This document shows positions 1 through 9,693 of a stretch of 55,811 nucleotides of DNA, piece by piece. The stretch comes from Woeseiaceae bacterium (GTDB lineage Bacteria; Pseudomonadota; Gammaproteobacteria; Steroidobacterales; Woeseiaceae), in contig JAHEFF010000021.1 of NCBI GenBank assembly GCA_024640315.1, forward strand, positions 1 through 55,811, read 5' to 3'. A model generated the notes under the pieces. The model was not told the DNA's origin. It saw nothing but the letters and a program-made list of their open reading frames with translations, and ran no database searches. A program made the translations under genes and the position numbers. The first letter of the stretch is position 1. Every line of letters begins with the position of its first letter.

Positions 1-1
1 A

Positions 2-109
2 CTGTTGCTGGTTGGGCTGCACATCGCCGGCGTGTTGTTGTCCAGTTGCGTTCACCGCGAAAACCTCGTTGTGGCCATGTTGACCGGGCGAAAAAAGAAC
101 GAGGAATGA
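2..109 (+). CDS. cytochrome b561-type membrane protein, C-terminal end (partial)
   Basis: Reading from base 2 gives an open frame that starts outside the window and ends at TGA 107-109. The visible 35 residues contain a hydrophobic [15 protein letters not shown] segment followed by [14 protein letters not shown]. That pattern (His in the last membrane helix, then a conserved HREN...M.TGRK tail) is typical of the C-terminus of cytochrome b561 domain proteins, which carry haem b and move electrons across the inner membrane. Its stop overlaps the next start (ATGA at 106-109), so it probably belongs to the same operon as the metal efflux genes. Most of the gene is missing, so the family call rests on this tail only. 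Confidence 0.7.
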   Translation: MLLVGLHIAGVLLSSCVHRENLVVAMLTGRKKNEE

Positions 110-1377
110 TGAACGCAGGATTTCGAAATAAATGCCGGTTTCCGGGATTGGCGACGCTGGGCCTGTTGTTGCTTGTCCTGCCTGCCTCGGCCGAAGAATT
201 GCCTGGCCACGATCATGTTGCACTTCCCGTCGATAACGAGCTCACGCTCGCCAACGCTATCGACGTGGCTTACGCGCGTTATCCCGCCATCCTGGAGGTT
301 CAGGCCCGAAGTGAGCAAGCAGGTGCATGGTCAGATCGTGGCAACAGCTGGCTCGCCGACCGGCCGTCACTGATGCTGCGTTACCAGTCTGACCAGTGGG
401 GCTCGGATAACGGCCTGAACGAGTACGAGGCCGGGATTATGCTGCCTCTCTGGACCTGGGGTGGGCGCAGCGCGGTGCAGGTTCTCGGTGAGTCGATGTC
501 AGTTGAGTCCGTCGCCGCTGAACTCGTGGTGCGCTGGGAGGTTGCCGGACTCCTGCGGAGCGTATTGTGGGATATCGCCCTGGCAGAAAATGATCACGAA
601 CTGGCGGAACAGGCGCTGGATACGGCAGCTCGTTTGACCGCAACGGTGACGAGGCGCCATGAACTGGGCGATGTGGCTTTGAGCGACGTGTTGCATGCCG
701 AATCGTTTTATCTCGAAGCGCAGACCAAACTGATCGAGGCGAATGCAGCGCTCCTCGATGCCGAGCGAATGTATCGAAGCATCACCGGTCTGGACCGGCG
801 TCCTCCGTTTGACGGAGAAGTCATCAGCCAGCGGCAGGAAGTCATGCCTGACCACCCGGCCCTGACCTTTGCCAACGCTGCGGTCGGTCGTGCCGAGGCC
901 AGCCTTGCCGTTGCGGAGGAAGCCGCAACATCCGGGACAAGTTTACTGGTTGGCACACGCAGGGAGCGCCCGGCATTTGGCGGTGAATACGACGACAGCA
1001 TTGGCATCACCGTAAACATTCCTTTTGGCGGTTCCTCGAGCCGCCGGACGGAAATCAGTGCCGCCGCGCGAGTTGCCGCGAGCGCCCGCGCTGCCCGGGC
1101 CGCACAAGTACGCGCATTGACGACAGCACTTCATGAAGCCGCACATGGCCTGAGTGTCGTGCGAGAGAACCTGGCCACAGCCTCAGATCGAATGGCGCTG
1201 GTCAATCGTCACCAGGTCATGGGCGAGAGTGCCTACGAAAAGGGCGAGCTGGACCTTTTTGACCTCTTGAAATTGCAGGCGACTGCACTCGATGCCAGGC
1301 GTCAGGTGACGCGCCTGCTAATCGATGAAAAACGTGAGACCGCCCTTTACAACCAAGCCATAGGAATCCTTCCATGA
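106..1377 (+). CDS. TolC/CusC-like outer membrane efflux channel
   Basis: Outer-membrane component of an RND efflux tripartite system. From the ATG at 106 it is 423 residues, with an N-terminal signal peptide (hydrophobic [12 protein letters not shown], cleavage predicted after ASA) and long alternating Ala/Glu/Leu-rich helical regions typical of the OEP fold. There is no lipobox cysteine, unlike E. coli CusC. The open frame runs upstream to 46, but the ATG at 106 forms an ATGA overlap with the preceding stop and follows GAGG, so translational coupling is likely. The gene ends in another ATGA overlap with the adaptor gene. Its place before adaptor and pump genes gives the role; the exported metal is not visible from this protein. 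Confidence 0.88.
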   Translation: MMNAGFRNKCRFPGLATLGLLLLVLPASAEELPGHDHVALPVDNELTLANAIDVAYARYPAILEVQARSEQAGAWSDRGNSWLADRPSLMLRYQSDQWGSDNGLNEYEAGIMLPLWTWGGRSAVQVLGESMSVESVAAELVVRWEVAGLLRSVLWDIALAENDHELAEQALDTAARLTATVTRRHELGDVALSDVLHAESFYLEAQTKLIEANAALLDAERMYRSITGLDRRPPFDGEVISQRQEVMPDHPALTFANAAVGRAEASLAVAEEAATSGTSLLVGTRRERPAFGGEYDDSIGITVNIPFGGSSSRRTEISAAARVAASARAARAAQVRALTTALHEAAHGLSVVRENLATASDRMALVNRHQVMGESAYEKGELDLFDLLKLQATALDARRQVTRLLIDEKRETALYNQAIGILP

Positions 1378-2492
1378 CTCGTAACAACGCCGTTACCTTT
1401 GGCGTGATTTTAATGCTCACATTTCGCGGGGCGATCGCCGAAGAAATTATTGTCTCACCGAATGAGGTCAGGAACCTTGGCGTCGAGTTGGCCGCGCCGC
1501 GGAAGGCAGAGGAAACCACCAGCATTGAAGCGACTGCACGTGTCGTTATCCCGCCGATGGGAGACGTCTTTGTCAGTGCGCCCCAGGCGGGACTGCTTAT
1601 GCGTCTCAATGTGGCCGTCGGAGACGAGGTCGTTGAGGGACAGGCAATTGCAGAGCTACAAGGCTCGGAGTTTTTGGCTTTGCAGCGCGAATTTCTCGAT
1701 GCGCTCAACACCGACCTTCTTGCGCAAAGCGATTACGCTCGTGACCAGCAGCTGCACGACGAGGGAATCATCTCCGGGCGACGCCTGCAAGAGACGACAA
1801 CCCGGGCCAGAATCGCGACAACCGGAGTCAACGAACACAGGCAGCTGCTGAAATTCTCCGGGCTGACAGACGCTGATATCCGGGCGCTTGAAAAGGATCA
1901 GCGTCTTTTACAGACATTGACGATCCGCGCGCCGATCGATGGAGTGGTTCTTGATCGAATGGCTATCGCAGGAGAGCGAGTGGACAGAATGTCGCCCGTT
2001 TACCGGATTGCGGATTTGTCCACGCTGTGGCTCGAGATCAGCGTTCCCCGCGAGAAAATGGCGGCGGTTAAGCCAGGCATGAAGGTTGCCATCGCAGGGT
2101 ACTCGCTCGACTCACCTCCGGTGGTGACGAACATTGCCAGGTCAATCGACCCGGATACACAAGCGATCACGGTGAGGGCAACCTTAAGCGAACCAGGGCA
2201 CGGTCTGAGCCCCGGCGAATTTGCATCAGTCAGAATTGTCGCGGACCAAACGAGTGCATCAAACGGGTTGGTCTGGGTACTGCCAGCCGCGGCTGTCACC
2301 AGAAGTAATGAGAACAATTATGTTTTCGTTCGCACAGCGAACGGATTCGACGTGCGGGAAGTGTCCGTGGTGAGTTCTGATAGTGACAAGGTGTATCTCA
2401 GCGCCGATATTGACGTTCGCGACAAGATCGCTGTCCGTGGCGTCACAACCTTAAAGGCACTTTGGTCCTCACGGGATGAGCCCAGCACATGA
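1374..2492 (+). CDS. RND efflux periplasmic adaptor (CusB/CzcB-like membrane fusion protein)
   Basis: Membrane fusion protein that links the inner-membrane pump to the outer-membrane channel. It has 372 residues: signal peptide ending near AIAEE, a lipoyl/barrel-sandwich half with the V.VGDEVVEGQ turn near residue 85, a helical hairpin, then the matching half with DGVVLDRMAIAGERV near 190, and beta-barrel and membrane-proximal domains after that. It overlaps the genes on both sides by four bases (ATGA). I see no Met- or His-rich N-terminal metal-binding segment, so the substrate cannot be read from it. Confidence 0.9.
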   Translation: MTRNNAVTFGVILMLTFRGAIAEEIIVSPNEVRNLGVELAAPRKAEETTSIEATARVVIPPMGDVFVSAPQAGLLMRLNVAVGDEVVEGQAIAELQGSEFLALQREFLDALNTDLLAQSDYARDQQLHDEGIISGRRLQETTTRARIATTGVNEHRQLLKFSGLTDADIRALEKDQRLLQTLTIRAPIDGVVLDRMAIAGERVDRMSPVYRIADLSTLWLEISVPREKMAAVKPGMKVAIAGYSLDSPPVVTNIARSIDPDTQAITVRATLSEPGHGLSPGEFASVRIVADQTSASNGLVWVLPAAAVTRSNENNYVFVRTANGFDVREVSVVSSDSDKVYLSADIDVRDKIAVRGVTTLKALWSSRDEPST

Positions 2493-5400
2493 TGGCGCGA
2501 CTGATACAGTTCGCGCTTACGCAGCGAGTGCTGGTCATCCTGGTTACGATTTTGCTGGCCGGGTCCGGCTATTACGCATTCAGGCAATTGCCAATCGACG
2601 CATTTCCGGATGTGTCGCCAACGCAGGTAAAGATTATCGTCAAGGCGCCTGGCATGACGCCGGAGGAGGTCGAGAACCAAATCACTGCACCGATTGAGCT
2701 TGAGTTGCTCGGCATACCGCGCCAAGTGATGCTTCGTTCGATCGCCAAGTACGCGCTGTCAGACATTACTGTCGATTTTGCCGAGGGCACTGATATCTAC
2801 TGGGCGCGGCAGCAGGTTGCAGAGCGCCTGGGTGCGGCCTGGGACAACCTGCCTGCAGATATCGAGGGCGGGATTGCGCCGATGACGACGCCGCTCGGCG
2901 AGATGTTCATGTTTACCGTGGAGGGAGATATCGGCCTGACCGACAGGCGCACCGTACTCGACTGGATCATCCGACCCGCGCTGCGAACCGTACCCGGCGT
3001 TGCAGACGTGAACTCGCTGGGTGGCTATGTTCGCAGCTTTGAGATTATGCCGGATCCGCTGCGTATGGCGGCACGAGGTGTCGACCCGCTGATGCTTGGC
3101 AAGGTGCTGGAATTCAATAACCGTAACGACGGCGCCGGACGAATGAAGGAAGGCGAGGAAACGCTGCTGGTTCGATCCGAAGGGCGCATCAAGAGCCTGG
3201 ACGATGTTCGCGCCATTGTGGTCAAGGTAGAAAATGGAACCCCCATCAGGGTTGGCGATGTCGCCACCGTTGGCATCGGCGCAATCACGCGTTATGGCGC
3301 GGTGACCCAGGATGGCGAGGCCGAAGCCGTTCAGGGGCTGGTGTTGGGCCTGCGTGGCGCGAATGCACGTGACGTCGTAGCGGGCGTGCGCCAGAAGCTG
3401 GACGAAATCCAGAGCGCGCTTCCGGATGGCGTCACGGTAGACGTATTCTACGATCGCGGCCACCTGGTACAACGTGCGGTCGGCACCGTGGCAAAAGCGC
3501 TCGCAGAGGCAACGGTGCTGGTTGTGATCCTGCTGGTTCTCTTTCTCGGCGAACTGCGCGCATCCGTTACAGTAGCGCTGGTCTTGCCATTGGCGGCACT
3601 GTCGACATTTATACTGATGGAGCAGTTTGATATGTCGGCAAACCTGATGAGTCTCGGCGGCCTGGCGATCGCCATTGGTATGCTCGTCGACGCCGCCGTG
3701 GTGGTGGTCGAAAACATAACGACGCAGCTGGCCGAATGGCAGAAAGAGCGACGGTTGCCGCGCCTGCATATTATCTATCGCGCCGTGCGGGAGGTATCGG
3801 TTCCTGTCGCGTCCGGCATCGGCATCATCATTATCGTATTCTTTCCGCTCCTGACATTGCAGGGCCTGGAGGGAAAGTTGTTCACACCGGTTGCGCTAAC
3901 CATTGTGTTCGCGCTGGCAGGGTCGCTGTTGTTGTCACTCACGGTCATCCCGGTGCTCGCGTCGTTTCTTCTGACGCGTGTTTCGCACGACGAGCCATGG
4001 TTACCACGTCAACTGCAGGCTCTTTATATGCCGGCACTTCGTTGGTGTCTTGATAACACAAGGTGGGTAGGCATCGGCGCGATTGGCAGCCTCGCGGTAA
4101 CGGTAGTCGTTTACCTGCTGATTGGAAAAAGTTTCATGCCGACGATGGATGAAGGCGACATCATCGTACAACTGGAAAAACTGCCGTCTATTACCCTGGA
4201 AGATTCAGTGCAGCTCGATATGCGGGTGCAAAGCGCGATTCTCGCCGATGTCCCCGAAGTTGAGCGAATCGTGGCTCGCGTCGGCTCCGATGAGATCGGC
4301 ATGGATCCCATGGGGCTCAATGAGACGGATATCTTCATGGTTCTGCGGCCGAAGTCTGAATGGCGTATGCGGACTAAAGACGAACTCATCGAAGCAATTC
4401 GCGTTGTTCTTGATGAGTTTCCCGGGATTGCATACGGGTTCACCCAGCCGATTGAAATGCGGGTGTCGGAAATGCTCACCGGTGTGCGTGGCGACGTGGC
4501 TGCCAAATTGTTTGGCGCGGACCTCGATGTTTTGAATCAATACGCCGCTGAAATTGCTGATCAACTTCGGGCCGTTGAGGGCAGCGAAGACGTATTCGCC
4601 AGCCAGAATGAGGGTGTTCAATATTATGAACTCGAAATTGACCGGCTGGCGGCTGGCCGCCTGGGCATGCAGGTTGAAGATCTTCAGCGAATTCTCCGCG
4701 CTCAACTGGAGGGCCTCCCGCTAGGAATAGTGCAAGAGGGCGCCCGGCGCACGCCGGTCCTGATGCGCGCGGATGCGAAGGTCAGTGCATCGCCTGCGAG
4801 TTTTTCGTCACTGCCCATCGCACTCGCGAGTGGCGGCAGTGTTCCGCTTGGCAGCCTGGCCGAGATACGTCGCGTCGAGGGTGTTGTAACAGTGAGTCGG
4901 GAACGTGGCCAGCGATTCACCGTCGTGCGGTCAAATGTTGCCGGACGCGACCTTGTTGGTTTCGTCGAAGAGGCGCGGAATACGGTGGCGGCAAATATTG
5001 ACCTGCCGGCAGGCTATTACATTGAATGGGGCGGCCAGTTTGAGAATCAGCAGCGAGCTGCCGCCCGACTGGCCATTGTCGTTCCGGCTTCTGTCGGTCT
5101 GATCTTCCTGTTGCTCTTTTCAACTTTTCGGTCGGTCCGGCAAGCCTTGCTCGTTCTGACAAACATTCCGTTTGCGTTAATTGGTGGCGTTTTCGCGCTG
5201 TGGCTAACCGGCGAGTATCTTTCTGTGCCGGCATCGGTGGGTTTTATCGCTTTACTGGGCATCGCCGTTTTGAACGGAGTGGTCATGGTGTCGTATTTCA
5301 ATCAACTGCGAGCACGTGGCATGCCAATATCGGATTTGGTGATCGAGGGCGCGAAGCGACGCCTGCGGCCGGTTCTGATGACCGCAAGTATTGCGGCGTT

Positions 5401-5560
5401 CGGGCTCGTGCCGCTACTGTTTGCATCAGGACCGGGATCCGAAATTCAGCGCCCACTTGCCATTGTTGTCATTGGCGGCCTCATAACGGCGACCCTGTTG
5501 ACGCTGTTTATTCTGCCAATTCTTTACCGTAGGTTTGAAGCGGGAGATCCTGTGGCATGA
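2489..5560 (+). CDS. heavy-metal efflux RND transporter (CusA/CzcA family)
   Basis: Inner-membrane proton-driven pump of 1023 residues, the normal length for the HME-RND family. It starts with the usual short cytoplasmic stretch and TM1, followed by FRQLPIDAFPDVSPTQVKI, the family hallmark. The membrane segment near residues 392-410 reads AIGMLVDAAVVVVENI. From memory of the HME classification, AIGxxxDAAxxxVEN is nearer to the Cu/Ag (CusA-like) group than to the DFGxxxDGA signature of Zn/Co/Ni CzcA pumps, so a monovalent or broader metal substrate is possible. The aspartate expected for proton relay is present. It overlaps the adaptor and DUF3240 genes by four bases each. Family call is firm; substrate is inference. 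Confidence 0.93.
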   Translation: MMARLIQFALTQRVLVILVTILLAGSGYYAFRQLPIDAFPDVSPTQVKIIVKAPGMTPEEVENQITAPIELELLGIPRQVMLRSIAKYALSDITVDFAEGTDIYWARQQVAERLGAAWDNLPADIEGGIAPMTTPLGEMFMFTVEGDIGLTDRRTVLDWIIRPALRTVPGVADVNSLGGYVRSFEIMPDPLRMAARGVDPLMLGKVLEFNNRNDGAGRMKEGEETLLVRSEGRIKSLDDVRAIVVKVENGTPIRVGDVATVGIGAITRYGAVTQDGEAEAVQGLVLGLRGANARDVVAGVRQKLDEIQSALPDGVTVDVFYDRGHLVQRAVGTVAKALAEATVLVVILLVLFLGELRASVTVALVLPLAALSTFILMEQFDMSANLMSLGGLAIAIGMLVDAAVVVVENITTQLAEWQKERRLPRLHIIYRAVREVSVPVASGIGIIIIVFFPLLTLQGLEGKLFTPVALTIVFALAGSLLLSLTVIPVLASFLLTRVSHDEPWLPRQLQALYMPALRWCLDNTRWVGIGAIGSLAVTVVVYLLIGKSFMPTMDEGDIIVQLEKLPSITLEDSVQLDMRVQSAILADVPEVERIVARVGSDEIGMDPMGLNETDIFMVLRPKSEWRMRTKDELIEAIRVVLDEFPGIAYGFTQPIEMRVSEMLTGVRGDVAAKLFGADLDVLNQYAAEIADQLRAVEGSEDVFASQNEGVQYYELEIDRLAAGRLGMQVEDLQRILRAQLEGLPLGIVQEGARRTPVLMRADAKVSASPASFSSLPIALASGGSVPLGSLAEIRRVEGVVTVSRERGQRFTVVRSNVAGRDLVGFVEEARNTVAANIDLPAGYYIEWGGQFENQQRAAARLAIVVPASVGLIFLLLFSTFRSVRQALLVLTNIPFALIGGVFALWLTGEYLSVPASVGFIALLGIAVLNGVVMVSYFNQLRARGMPISDLVIEGAKRRLRPVLMTASIAAFGLVPLLFASGPGSEIQRPLAIVVIGGLITATLLTLFILPILYRRFEAGDPVA

Positions 5561-5880
5561 CACAAATCCATTGCAGCCAAGCGCTTATCGTCCTGAATGC
5601 ACCTCCGGATCTCGAGGAGCCTGTTGTCGATTGGTTGCTCGCTCGAAGCGACAGTACCGGATTTACGAGCTTCCCCGTTTTTGGCCATAGCACGAGTCAT
5701 GATGGACTGAGCCCGGCGGAGCAGGTCAGCGGCCGGCAACGCCGGCAGCAATTCCAGATTCAGATCGACGCCAACGACGTTGATGTAATTCTCGATGATA
5801 TTCGAGCGACATTCGGCGCCGCTGGAATACACTACTGGGTATTGCCGCTGAGCCAGGGAGGCCATCTGGCGTCCCGCTAA
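5557..5880 (+). CDS. DUF3240 family small protein
   Basis: 107 residues, no signal peptide, starting within an ATGA overlap of the RND pump gene. The N-terminal part (LIVLNAPPDLEEPVVDWLL, then GFTSFPVFGHS) and the later beta-strand region resemble DUF3240 proteins, which are typically encoded directly after CusA/CzcA pumps. The fold is expected to be ferredoxin-like or PII-like, which suggests a cytoplasmic sensor or accessory for metal efflux, but no function is established. One late His (HYWVL) is visible; there is no Cys cluster. Confidence 0.75.
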   Translation: MTQIHCSQALIVLNAPPDLEEPVVDWLLARSDSTGFTSFPVFGHSTSHDGLSPAEQVSGRQRRQQFQIQIDANDVDVILDDIRATFGAAGIHYWVLPLSQGGHLASR

Positions 5881-5980
5881 GCCGTCACAGCAGACTATGG
5901 GTGTGTTTCGTTTTGTGTAACATGGATACCATCGATCAGGAGCGAGGTCCGCTCTCAGGGTGATTGTCAAAGGAAGCTTT

Positions 5981-6433
5981 ATGCGCGAAAAGATTCAGTT
6001 GTATATTTTGCTTTCCGTTGCGGTCGTGACGGGTGCCCTGTCCGCGACTGCGGCCGAGCCCAATCTGAAGGAAATCATGCAGGGTTTGAGGAACGATGCC
6101 GTCGAAATTGCCGATGGTTTGTTTTTGGATGATTTCACCAGGGTAGAGGAAGCAGCGCTGAGGATAGCCAATCATGACCGCATTCCTCCCGAGCAGGTTC
6201 AATTGGTTGCGATGGAACTGGGAACCGAAATGCCCGCTTTCAAACAATTCGATATGTCGGTGCATGACCTGTCGCTGTCGATCGCAGCGGCAGCAGAAGC
6301 AGAGGATCGTGACAGGGCGATCGCGAATTACCAGAGTATGTTGAGCGGTTGCCTGGCCTGCCATGCCGCCTACAGGGTACGTGTGGCAGCCGTGCTCGGC
6401 GGTGCAACGGCGGCAAACGACCCGGGCCGGTGA
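5981..6433 (+). CDS. periplasmic c-type cytochrome, c'/c556-like
   Basis: About 150 residues with a signal peptide (LYILLSVAVVTGALSATAA) and one haem motif, CLACH, close to the C-terminus. A mostly helical protein with a C-terminal CXXCH followed by a basic residue is the layout of the cytochrome c'/c556 family (four-helix bundle), and a Met near the mature N-terminus could be the sixth ligand as in c556. The frame is open from a GTG at 5960, but the ATG at 5981 has AGGA upstream and starts a proper signal peptide. It lies about 100 bp after the metal efflux operon and may have its own promoter. The electron partner is unknown. Confidence 0.78.
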   Translation: MREKIQLYILLSVAVVTGALSATAAEPNLKEIMQGLRNDAVEIADGLFLDDFTRVEEAALRIANHDRIPPEQVQLVAMELGTEMPAFKQFDMSVHDLSLSIAAAAEAEDRDRAIANYQSMLSGCLACHAAYRVRVAAVLGGATAANDPGR

Positions 6434-6558
6434 ATTCGGGTAGTATTACTGCTACGCGGGCGCCACAAGAACAGGTGTCGAAAGCAGAAGCATTGCGCTG
6501 ACAGCGGCCGCGACCTGCACGCATCCTGTGATGCGACCAACAATTTAAGGAGGAGCAG

Positions 6559-7320
6559 ATGACTGCACTCACCAGATTAGCTGTCTCAATATTGATACTA
6601 GCCACCACATACGCCGGCATCGCCAATGGCGCGAGTATTTCCGAAGCGATTGAAAACGCAAATCGCAACGAGGCGAATACGGAACGTGACGGCGCACGGA
6701 AGCCCGACCAGGTACTGGGTTTTATCGCGCTTGAGGCAGGCGATGTTGTGCTCGACTATGGTTCCGGAGGCGGCTACTGGGCCGAACTGTTTGCAGGCAA
6801 TGTAGGTAGCGACGGCAAAGTCTATGCCCACCAGAATGCCGGCGAGCGTTTCGACTCGCGCAAAGATGAATTGGCGGCACAATTTGCACCTTTCGGCAAC
6901 ATCGAGTTACTGCCTGTAGCGTCCGGCGAGCCGATGCCATTGGCTGACAACTCCGTCGACACTGTAATGCTTTCCTATATTTATCATCACCTTCACCAGG
7001 CAGAGGGTTCAGGCGAAGAGTTTCCGGCGAAGTCCGCTGCATTAATCTCCGAGTTTGCACGCGTACTCAAGCCGGGAGGTACGTTTATTGTTATCGAGCA
7101 TGCCGCCGTTGATGGCTCGAGTCGCAAAGAGAGCGCCGGTTGGCATCGCACGCCTCCGGAGACCGCGAAAGCAGATATCACTGGCGTCGGCTTTGAGTTC
7201 GCTGGTGAGGCGCCCGAAATCTTCAATAATCCGGAGGACAACCTGATGAATATCTGGTTCGAAACAGGACTCTCCGGCAAGACGACGACTTTCGTTCATA
7301 AATATCGGATGCCGAACTGA
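6559..7320 (+). CDS. exported SAM-dependent methyltransferase-like protein
   Basis: 253 residues. An AAGGAGGAG ribosome site lies just before the ATG. A clear signal peptide (LAVSILILATTYAGIANGA) precedes a class I methyltransferase Rossmann domain: motif I is VVLDYGSGGGYWAELFAG near residues 63-80, and a later strand reads LKPGGTFIVIEHAA. It resembles the COG4798 predicted methyltransferases, which are often exported. An exported SAM enzyme is odd because SAM is cytosolic. It may be a moonlighting or degenerate enzyme, or act on another ligand. The gene sits 34 bp before the amidohydrolase gene on the same strand. Confidence 0.8.
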   Translation: MTALTRLAVSILILATTYAGIANGASISEAIENANRNEANTERDGARKPDQVLGFIALEAGDVVLDYGSGGGYWAELFAGNVGSDGKVYAHQNAGERFDSRKDELAAQFAPFGNIELLPVASGEPMPLADNSVDTVMLSYIYHHLHQAEGSGEEFPAKSAALISEFARVLKPGGTFIVIEHAAVDGSSRKESAGWHRTPPETAKADITGVGFEFAGEAPEIFNNPEDNLMNIWFETGLSGKTTTFVHKYRMPN

Positions 7321-7354
7321 TCGTTCGAATTCGGGTGACCGGGATACGGCCGGA

Positions 7355-9121
7355 ATGACGCAAGTCTCACGATTCGTATGCACGCTATGCATCGTGCTGG
7401 TGGCGTCCTGCGGTTCATCCCGGGACGCGAACCAGCAGGACGAAGCTGAAATTCGGACAAGTGCCGACTGGGTTCTCAGCAGTGGCAAAATCTACACGGT
7501 GGATGCTCAGAGCACCTGGGCCGAGGCGGTCGCCATAGCGGACGGTAAATTCGTGTATGTCGGTAACAATGCCGGTGCCCGCAGATTCATAACGGACGAC
7601 ACACGCAAGGTCGACCTGGCCGGGCGGCTCGTTATTCCCGGTCTGATTGACGGGCACACGCACCCTGCCTACATCGATCTGGAAAACTACGGCGCAGTCT
7701 TGTCCGGGACGAGCAAGGACGAGATCCTGAGTGCCATCAGTGACTACGCTGCCACCCATCCGGATGATGAATGGATTCGGCTCTATGGCTGGCCGAACAG
7801 CCTTTATGTCTCCGGAACAGATGGTCCGCACAAACGAGACCTGGATGCGATCGTTCCGGACCGACCCGTCTGGATCACGAGCGTTCCATGGCACAGCTAC
7901 TGGTTGAATTCGGCAGCACTCGAAAAATTGGGGGTGGACAAGGACACTCCGGATCCGCTACCTGGCGTCGCGATGTACGCTCGCGACGAGGCTGGTGAGT
8001 TAACGGGCTGGGTAAAAGAGGGCGCGGGCTGGCAGCACCTGGCCAGCCAGTTTAATGTCGATACTGCAGCCCATGAGAAGGGCGTGACGGAGTTCTTGAA
8101 CGGGCTGAGCGAGAGTGGTGTAACGACTGTCTACGATGGCGGCAACTTTGGTTACGAGGATCTCGTTTACGATTTTCTGTCGAGGCTTGAAAAGGCTGGA
8201 GCATTGCCACTTCGCTACGAGGGCACGTATCAAATATTTACTCCGGAACGAAGAGCACTGGCCATTCCGGAAATGAAAAGGTTGCAGGAGGCTTACGGCG
8301 GCGAACGACTTCGATTTCGTACGATCAAGCTGTTCATGGACGGTATCAACGGGAATCGTTCCGCTGCCATGCTCACGCCTTACATCGACCATCCGGGCTA
8401 CGTCGGTAACACTATGTTGAACTCGGAGGAGCTCCGGCAATTCCTGCTGGAACTCAATGAGGAGAAGTTTGACCTGCACATTCATGCCATTGGAGATCGG
8501 GCAGTACGAACCGTTCTGGATGGTGTCGAGGCGGCAAAGGCCACAGTGCGCGGCGACTTTTATCCGCGCGTGACGATCGCTCACCTCGAAATCATTGATC
8601 CTCTCGACATGCAGCGAATCAAGGACCTGGGAATCACCGCCAACTTCACGCCGTGGTGGTTCGGCGCCAGCGAGAGTGACTCTGTTGCAAATGCCGCGCT
8701 GGGTGAAGAACGTTCAAACAGAACTTATGCAGCAAAGTCCTTATCTGATATTGGCGCGCGGGTAACGTTTTCGAGCGACGATTGGACACTCAACATACTG
8801 AATCCGTTTCTTGGGATGCAGGTAGGGCAAACGAGACAGTTTCCGAAAGAGTGGTCAGCGGAAAACGGCGAAGCAGACCCCGCATCCAGGCCGCCCGCAT
8901 CGGAGCGACTGGATCTCGAGAACATGATCCGGGGCTACACGATCGATGGAGCCTATCCGTTTCGGCTGGAGGATCAGATTGGCTCGATCGAGCCCGGCAA
9001 GCTGGCAGATCTGATTGTTTTTGAGGCAGATCTATTCGCTATGGACCGCACCGAATTACACAAGGTGAAACCGGCAGCGGTGATGATGGAAGGTGAGCTT
9101 ATACACGGCGAATTGCGCTGA
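7355..9121 (+). CDS. amidohydrolase family lipoprotein (amidohydrolase_3/YtcJ-like)
   Basis: 588 residues. The N-terminus has a lipobox (LVASC), so it is probably a membrane-anchored lipoprotein in the periplasm. The metal-dependent hydrolase core is complete: PGLIDGHTHPAY supplies the HxH pair, then HIHAIGDRAV, TIAHLEIIDP and FSSDDWTLN supply further metal and catalytic residues. The C-terminal IEPGKLADLIVFEADLF is the usual closing strand of the small beta domain. YtcJ-like enzymes hydrolyse amides or related bonds but specific substrates are rarely known, and none can be read here. It follows the exported methyltransferase gene. Confidence 0.88.
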   Translation: MTQVSRFVCTLCIVLVASCGSSRDANQQDEAEIRTSADWVLSSGKIYTVDAQSTWAEAVAIADGKFVYVGNNAGARRFITDDTRKVDLAGRLVIPGLIDGHTHPAYIDLENYGAVLSGTSKDEILSAISDYAATHPDDEWIRLYGWPNSLYVSGTDGPHKRDLDAIVPDRPVWITSVPWHSYWLNSAALEKLGVDKDTPDPLPGVAMYARDEAGELTGWVKEGAGWQHLASQFNVDTAAHEKGVTEFLNGLSESGVTTVYDGGNFGYEDLVYDFLSRLEKAGALPLRYEGTYQIFTPERRALAIPEMKRLQEAYGGERLRFRTIKLFMDGINGNRSAAMLTPYIDHPGYVGNTMLNSEELRQFLLELNEEKFDLHIHAIGDRAVRTVLDGVEAAKATVRGDFYPRVTIAHLEIIDPLDMQRIKDLGITANFTPWWFGASESDSVANAALGEERSNRTYAAKSLSDIGARVTFSSDDWTLNILNPFLGMQVGQTRQFPKEWSAENGEADPASRPPASERLDLENMIRGYTIDGAYPFRLEDQIGSIEPGKLADLIVFEADLFAMDRTELHKVKPAAVMMEGELIHGELR

Positions 9122-9171
9122 AATCCCGGGCAGGAACTGTCGCAGCCGCAAGAAAGTGGGTCGAAACCATC

Positions 9172-9693
9172 GTGGTAGGCCTTGATCTTTGCCCGTTCGC
9201 AAAGCGCGAGCTGGTGAATGACCGGGTTCGCTTTGCAGTGACGGATTCGACAACCGAAGAGCAGCTTTTGGCAGCCCTGCAGGCCGAACTGGAGTTGCTG
9301 AACAATGATGCAAACATTGAAACCACGCTACTCATTCATGCGGACGTGCTGCAGGATTTCTACGACTACAACCAGTTTCTGAATGTTGCCGACGAACTGC
9401 TGATGCAAATGAACCTGGAAGGCGTCTACCAGGTAGCCAGTTTTCATCCACACTACCAATTCGGCGGCACAGCGCCGGATGATGCCGAGAACTACACGAA
9501 CCGGTCACCCTATCCAATGCTGCATCTCATTCGCGAGGAAAGTCTCGAACGGGCAATTGCCGGTTATCCGGACGTCGACCAGGTTCCTGAGCGGAACATC
9601 GCGCTGATGAATAGCCTGGGGCAGGAAAAACTGCAGGCGCTATTGCAGGCCTGCTTTGACGATGCCGGTTCGAAGAGCGCTGTACGTAATTAG
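9172..9693 (+). CDS. DUF1415 family protein
   Basis: 173 residues from the GTG at 9172. Contains GLDLCPFAKRE at the N-terminus and SFHPHYQFGG, NRSPYPMLHLIRE and VPERNI further on, the conserved blocks of DUF1415. Family function is unknown; conserved Cys and His suggest metal or redox chemistry. The frame stays open upstream of the GTG and reads RKWVETIVVGLDLCPFA, which matches the usual N-terminus of the family, so the true start is probably further up. The only candidates before the in-frame stop are a CTG at 9118 or an ATT at 9112, overlapping the end of the amidohydrolase gene. The 3' end overlaps the convergent ABC-F gene by four bases. Confidence 0.8.
   Translation: MVGLDLCPFAKRELVNDRVRFAVTDSTTEEQLLAALQAELELLNNDANIETTLLIHADVLQDFYDYNQFLNVADELLMQMNLEGVYQVASFHPHYQFGGTAPDDAENYTNRSPYPMLHLIREESLERAIAGYPDVDQVPERNIALMNSLGQEKLQALLQACFDDAGSKSAVRN

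Noticed and set aside
2759..3769. 336-codon minus-strand frame inside the RND pump gene
   Set aside because: Shadow of the pump; composition and lack of motifs argue against a gene.
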